Assembly: GCA_024235035.1 (NCBI GenBank)
Contig: JACKNE010000013.1
Coordinates: 1-64,000 of the forward strand
DNA length: 64,000 nt
Source: Gammaproteobacteria bacterium
GTDB lineage: Bacteria > Pseudomonadota > Gammaproteobacteria > Competibacterales > Competibacteraceae
Direction of reading: 5' to 3'
Made by a program: the position numbers and the translations under genes. Positions within the stretch are counted from its first letter, which is position 1. Each line of letters opens with the position of its first letter. Below are positions 59,603 to 64,000 of the stretch, piece after piece. The notes below the pieces were generated by a model, which was not told the DNA's origin, ran no database searches, and saw only the letters and a program-made list of their open reading frames with translations.

Positions 59603-62261
59603 TACGGTGATCCGGCGCATCGAACGGCGCATGACCGTCAATCAAATCCATGAATTACGCGATTACGTGAAATTCATGGAACGCTACTCCAGTGAAGTGA
59701 CGACGTTGTATCGCGAACTGCTCATCGGCGTCACCAGCTTTTTCCGGGATCGTGAGGTTTTCGAGGAACTGGAGGAAAACCATCTTCCGGCTTTGTTCAA
59801 ACGCATCGAAGATCGTGAAATTCGTTTCTGGATTGCCGGGTGTTCCACCGGCGAGGAAGCGTATTCGCTGGCCATCTTGAGCCACGAGGTGATGGAAAAA
59901 ATCGATAAGCGGATCGATATCAAGATTTTTGCCACGGATATCGACCGCGACGCCATCCTGCGCGCTAGTAATGGCTTATACCCTGAGAGTGTCGCAGTCG
60001 ATCTGCCGCCAAAATTGCTGACCAAGTATTTTCATCACCGTGATGAGCATTATCAGATCGATCGCTCGATTCGAGAGATGGTGGTGTTTGCCCAGCATAA
60101 TTTGATTAAGGACCCCCCTTTTACCAACATCGAACTGGTCAGTTGCCGCAATCTGTTGATCTATCTTCAGCCGGTCTTGCAGCGCAAGGCTATGGAATTG
60201 ATGAATTTTTCACTCAATCCACAAGGTATTCTGCTGCTTGGCAGCAGCGAAACCACCGGTGAAGCCGCCGATTTGTATGAAGCGCTGCACCAGAAATACA
60301 AAATTTATGTATCCAAGGGTAAGCGCCGTCCGACCAGTGGCCCAGAGTTTTTATCTGTCCCTGAGATGCGTTCCTGGCAAAATCGCGCTCGTTCCACGAA
60401 TGGACCTTGGCCGCGCAACCAAGACGATGAGCGCTTGCTCGAACGCTTCCTGCAAGCGCTGGCCGGCGACTATGTTCCCTTAGCGGTGGTGGTCAATGAG
60501 CAATTGGAAGTGTTGCATATCCTGGGCAATGCAGACGGGTATTTCCGATTGCCATCCGGCAAGCTGATGAACGATGTCACGAAGATTGCTGTGCGGGACC
60601 TGGCCATCCCGCTGGCCACCGGGCTGCAAAAGGTGTTCAAGACCGGTGAGGAGCTGAAATACACCAGCATCCGATTGCAGTGGAACAACGAGAGCAAAAG
60701 CGTACAAATGCGGATCCGGCCCTTGCCTGGCAAAAAAGGTCAAGAATTGCTGGTAGCTGTGTTCATCGAGGAAACTGCGCCGCTGCTCAAGGAAACAGCC
60801 TCGGATGAGATGCAGGTTTACAATGTCACGGAGGAGGCTGAACAACGCATTAACGATCTGGAGCAGGAACTGCAGTTCTCTCGTGAAAATTTGCAGGCCA
60901 CCATTGAAGAGTTGGAGACCTCCAATGAAGAGTTGCAGGCGACCAATGAGGAGCTGCTGGCCAGCAACGAAGAATTACAAAGTACGAATGAGGAGTTGCA
61001 ATCGGTCAATGAGGAATTGCATACCGTCAACGCCGAATATCAAAGCAAGATCATTGAGTTGACCGAGATCAACAACGATCTGGACAATCTGATGGCCAGC
61101 ACCCGAATTGCTACCTTGTTTCTGGATGAAAATCTGGCCGTTCGTCGCTTCACTCCAGAGATTCGTCGCATTTTCAAGATCTTGGATAGTGATCTGGGAC
61201 GCCCGGCGAACCATCTCATACATATGGTACAGGTAAATCTTTTTGAGCTGATCGACGAGGTGGCGCAGAGCGGCGTCGAGCAGGAGCAGGAAGTCCGTAC
61301 TCAGGACGGAGCATGGTTCCTGATGCGCATTCTGCCCTATCAGGTCGGCATCGGCGCCGTGTCTGGGGTAGTGTTGACCTTCATCGATATCGGTCTGCTC
61401 AAGACTATCCAGCATGCGCTCCTGGACAGCGAAAGTCGGCTGACCAGCTTGTATCGCGCCGCCCCGGTGGGCATCGGGCGGATCGTCGATCGCACCTTCC
61501 TGGAAGTCAATGATCAGTTATGTCGGATGGTAGGTTATACCCATGAAGAGCTGATTGGCCGGAGTTCGCGCCTCCTGTACGCATCGCAGGAAGAATTCGA
61601 ATATGTGGGCAAGGAACTGCATGCGCAGATTCTGGAGCATGGCGTGGGAACGGTGAAATCGGATTGGCGGCGCAAGAATGGCAGCCTCTTTCCAGTGCTG
61701 ATCAGTTCCGCACCCTTGGATGCGGCGAACCCGGATGAAGGCACGACCTTCACAGTTCTGGATCTGTCCAGTAGCATGCGAGCGACTGAGCAGATCAGAG
61801 CCAGCGAGGAGCGCTATCGCCAGCTGTTCAATACCATGGCGGAGGGTGTGGTGTATCAGAATGCCTATGGCGAAATCATCTTCGCCAATCCAGCGGCGGC
61901 GAGTATTCTCGGTTTGCCGATCGATGAGATCGACGGTCAAGTTTCGTTGCGCTACTCCTGGCAGGCAATTTATCAGGATGGCTCGGAGTTCTCTGACGAT
62001 CAGCATCCGTCCATGGTTGCGTTGCGAACCGGTCAACCGGTGACCGATGTGGTAATGGGCGTGTTCAACCCGCAGCGCCGCCAGACGCGCTGGCTGCGTG
62101 TCAGCGCCATTCCGCTGTTCAATCCCGGCGAAAAAAAGCCGTTTCAGGTTTTTGCGACTTTCAACGATATCACCGAAATGATCGGCGGTATGTGTGAGCT
62201 GGATCGTGTCCGGCGTGGTTTGGAGTCGCCTGGCCGCGGGAGCATTTCAACGTCACGCTGA
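59603..62261 (+). pseudogene. CheB-CheR-PAS fusion gene, 3' part (CheR, coiled coil, PAS)
   Basis: About 885 residues. CheR methyltransferase: an N-terminal helical part (VKFMERYSSEVTTLYRELL), SAM site FWIAGCSTGEEAYSLAILSH and FTNIELVSCRNLLIYLQ. Then a coiled coil built of repeated EELxTxNEELQ-type heptads (IEELETSNEELQATNEEL), a CheR-linked PAS-like part, and two further PAS domains (RAAPVGIGRIVDRTFLEVND; NTMAEGVVYQNAYGEIIFAN). It may be translated alone from an internal start such as ATG 59631 or a TTG at 59511 inside the element. It stops 95 nt before the hybrid kinase gene. Confidence 0.9.
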
Positions 62262-62356
62262 ACCGGATTTCGGATGTCGGATTCCAGGTTGAGAAACCGA
62301 TGTCTTTCAATCGACGGCTGCATGAACGATAAATAACGATAGGGTGAAGATGCAAT

Positions 62357-64000
62357 ATGACCCAGGATGAAAAAGACCGGGCGAGAATTCTCAGGAAGAA
62401 GGCGGAAGCCAGCGCTAAACAACACCAGTCGGATATACCGGAGCTTTCGGTTGAAGACGCTCGCCGATTGGTTCATGAACTCCAGGTCCATCAAATCGAA
62501 CTGGAGATACAAAACGAAGAGCTGCGCCGCATCATGGCCGACTTGGAGCAATCCCGGAATCAATTTTCTCTGCTGTTTCATCGGGCGCCTGTGGGTTATT
62601 TGGTGTTAGATGAGGTTGGCCTGATCCATGAAGTGAACGAGACCTTCTGTCGGATGGTGAGTCAGCATCGGAATCAGTTGATCAGTAATCCTTTTTCGGA
62701 GTGTATGGAAGGCGACGACCGTGGGGTCTTTCTGGCACGATATCGAGCGCTCTTCAAGAATCCGACGGGCAAAAGCCTGGAAGCGTTGATCCTGCGCGCC
62801 CAGGGTCCAGCGTTTTACGCGCAAATGGAAGGAGCGGTTTTCAGCACACCTCTGGAAGGGGAGCGACATCGGGAAAAGAATGCTCCGTTGCTATTATTGG
62901 CGGTTACTGACATCACGGAGCGCAAATGGGCTGAAGATAAGCGTTTGCAACTGGAACGTCAGATGCAGCAAACCCAAAAATTGGAAAGCTTGGGTGTGTT
63001 GGCTGGAGGCATCGCTCACGATTTCAACAATCTCCTCACCATCGTCCTGGGCAACGCCAGTCTAGCATTGGATGAACTACCGCCTTTATCCCCGGCGCGC
63101 GATAGTCTGCGGGCGATCGAAAAAACCTCGCTGCGGGCCGCTGAACTGTGTCGGCAAATGCTGGCCTATTCGGGCAAGGGCCGGTTCATCATCGAAAATA
63201 TCCGACTGGATGACCTGATCGGAGAAATGGTTTCGCTGTTCAAGGCCTCCATCTCGAAGAAGGCGATTTTGAACTTGAACCTGAAGGAGTCGTTACCACC
63301 CATGCGCGGTGATCCCAGCCAGATTCGCCAAGTGGTGATGAACCTGGTGATCAATGCCTCGGAGGCGATTGGCGAGCGCAGTGGGGTGATCACGATCTCG
63401 ACCGGCATCATGGAATGTACCCATGATTACCTGTCTGAAGCCTACCTGGATGAGAATCTCGCTGAAGGAACCTATGTTTGGCTGGAAATTTCCGATACCG
63501 GCTGTGGCATGGATCAGGAAACCCGGCGGCGTATTTTCGAGCCGTTCTTTACCACCAAGTTTACCGGTCGTGGTCTGGGTCTATCAGCCGTGCTGGGTAT
63601 CGTGCGAGGGCATCGAGGCACGCTGCGCGTTTACAGTGAGCCGAGTCGGGGGACGACCTTCAAGATCTTGTTTCCCGCCGTTCCGGAAAAACCAGCGCCT
63701 GTGGTTCGACCGAGTATAAAGTCGGGTGAATGGAAAGGTGTCGGTACGGTGCTGCTGGTGGACGATGAGGAGTCGGTTCGGTCATTGGGAACCCGGATGC
63801 TGGAGCGAATCGGCTTTCAGACCGTGGTGGCCTCGGATGGTCAAGAGGCGCTGGAACTGTATGAGACACAGAGCGCAGACATCGTACTGGTGTTGCTCGA
63901 TTTGACGATGCCCTACATGGATGGTGAAGAAGCGTTCCGGCAATTGCGGCAGCTCAATCCAAATGTACGGGTGGTAATGACCAGTGGCTACACGGAAACG
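62357..64000 (+). CDS. Hybrid histidine kinase with PAS and receiver (runs off the window)
   Basis: 548 codons are visible and the gene continues beyond the end. An N-terminal coiled segment (VHELQVHQIELEIQNEELRR), a PAS domain (about 65-190; FHRAPVGYLVLDEVGLIHEV), HisKA with H221 in LAGGIAHDFNNLLTI, an HATPase with QVVMNLVINASEAI, SDTGCGMDQETRRRIFEPFF and GRGLGLSAVLGIVRGH, then a receiver with D515 in LLDLTMPYMDGEEAF. The class is the NtrB-like/NarX-unlike hybrid group. It would autophosphorylate and pass the phosphate within the receiver; it is encoded just after the CheB-CheR gene and probably works with it. Confidence 0.93.
   Translation, partial: MTQDEKDRARILRKKAEASAKQHQSDIPELSVEDARRLVHELQVHQIELEIQNEELRRIMADLEQSRNQFSLLFHRAPVGYLVLDEVGLIHEVNETFCRMVSQHRNQLISNPFSECMEGDDRGVFLARYRALFKNPTGKSLEALILRAQGPAFYAQMEGAVFSTPLEGERHREKNAPLLLLAVTDITERKWAEDKRLQLERQMQQTQKLESLGVLAGGIAHDFNNLLTIVLGNASLALDELPPLSPARDSLRAIEKTSLRAAELCRQMLAYSGKGRFIIENIRLDDLIGEMVSLFKASISKKAILNLNLKESLPPMRGDPSQIRQVVMNLVINASEAIGERSGVITISTGIMECTHDYLSEAYLDENLAEGTYVWLEISDTGCGMDQETRRRIFEPFFTTKFTGRGLGLSAVLGIVRGHRGTLRVYSEPSRGTTFKILFPAVPEKPAPVVRPSIKSGEWKGVGTVLLVDDEESVRSLGTRMLERIGFQTVVASDGQEALELYETQSADIVLVLLDLTMPYMDGEEAFRQLRQLNPNVRVVMTSGYTET

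Overview
The window looks like a chromosomal stretch of a moderately GC-rich gammaproteobacterium. The pointers are a glyoxalase I of the enterobacterial type, two Pat/PatZ-type acetyltransferase fusions, an AlaA-type aminotransferase, a group II truncated globin, several LysR regulators and two sigma-54 activators. I cannot name the species from sequence alone. I see no rRNA, no convincing tRNA and no CRISPR array.

Layout. 0.24-0.48 kb holds a frameshifted YhcG/DUF1016 remnant that runs into the 3' end of a complete seven-gene Mrp (Mnh) Na+/H+ antiporter operon on the minus strand (0.46-6.03 kb). 6.15-6.89 kb holds a decayed DDE-integrase insertion sequence; a second decayed copy lies inverted at 41.3-41.8 kb. 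7-13 kb carries housekeeping-type genes: a metallo-beta-lactamase-fold hydrolase, a WecA/MraY-like transferase, a phosphofructokinase, a Na+/solute symporter and a phosphoesterase. 13-19 kb has an ArsS-like radical SAM enzyme, a small RRM protein, and a TVP38-reductase fusion followed by a DUF547 protein. 19-25 kb has two LysR genes with glutathione-linked and flavodoxin-fold oxidoreductase neighbours, plus a two-gene unit encoding an M91-like zinc protease and an unknown protein. 25-29 kb contains a secreted protein, an ECF sigma factor, its zinc anti-sigma factor and a lipoprotein subtilase. 29-35 kb has an aldo/keto reductase, a double cupin, glyoxalase I, a truncated globin, an ABM protein, an AT-rich SUKH protein and two exporters.

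35-44 kb carries the first Pat-like fusion and two paralogous sigma-54 activators. The second activator is followed by a tandem dyad (43749-43779), a near-consensus -24/-12 element (43880-43895) and an AT-rich flavoprotein gene of unknown role. Together these look like a self-contained activator-target module, and they are the best candidate here for an undescribed system. 45.8-54.4 kb holds a DUF4242 protein, an unknown protein, two methyltransferases, an LhgO-like oxidase, alaA, a double AAA ATPase and a lone receiver. The second Pat-like fusion (54.4-57.0 kb) has a 13-copy heptamer repeat immediately upstream of its start.

The last part (57.3-64.0 kb) is a two-component/chemosensory locus: a CheB-CheR-PAS fusion gene and a hybrid histidine kinase that runs off the window. 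The fusion gene is split by a complete IS1182-type element with 13-bp terminal repeats and a CTAG target duplication. Excising the element restores one continuous reading frame of about 1127 codons.
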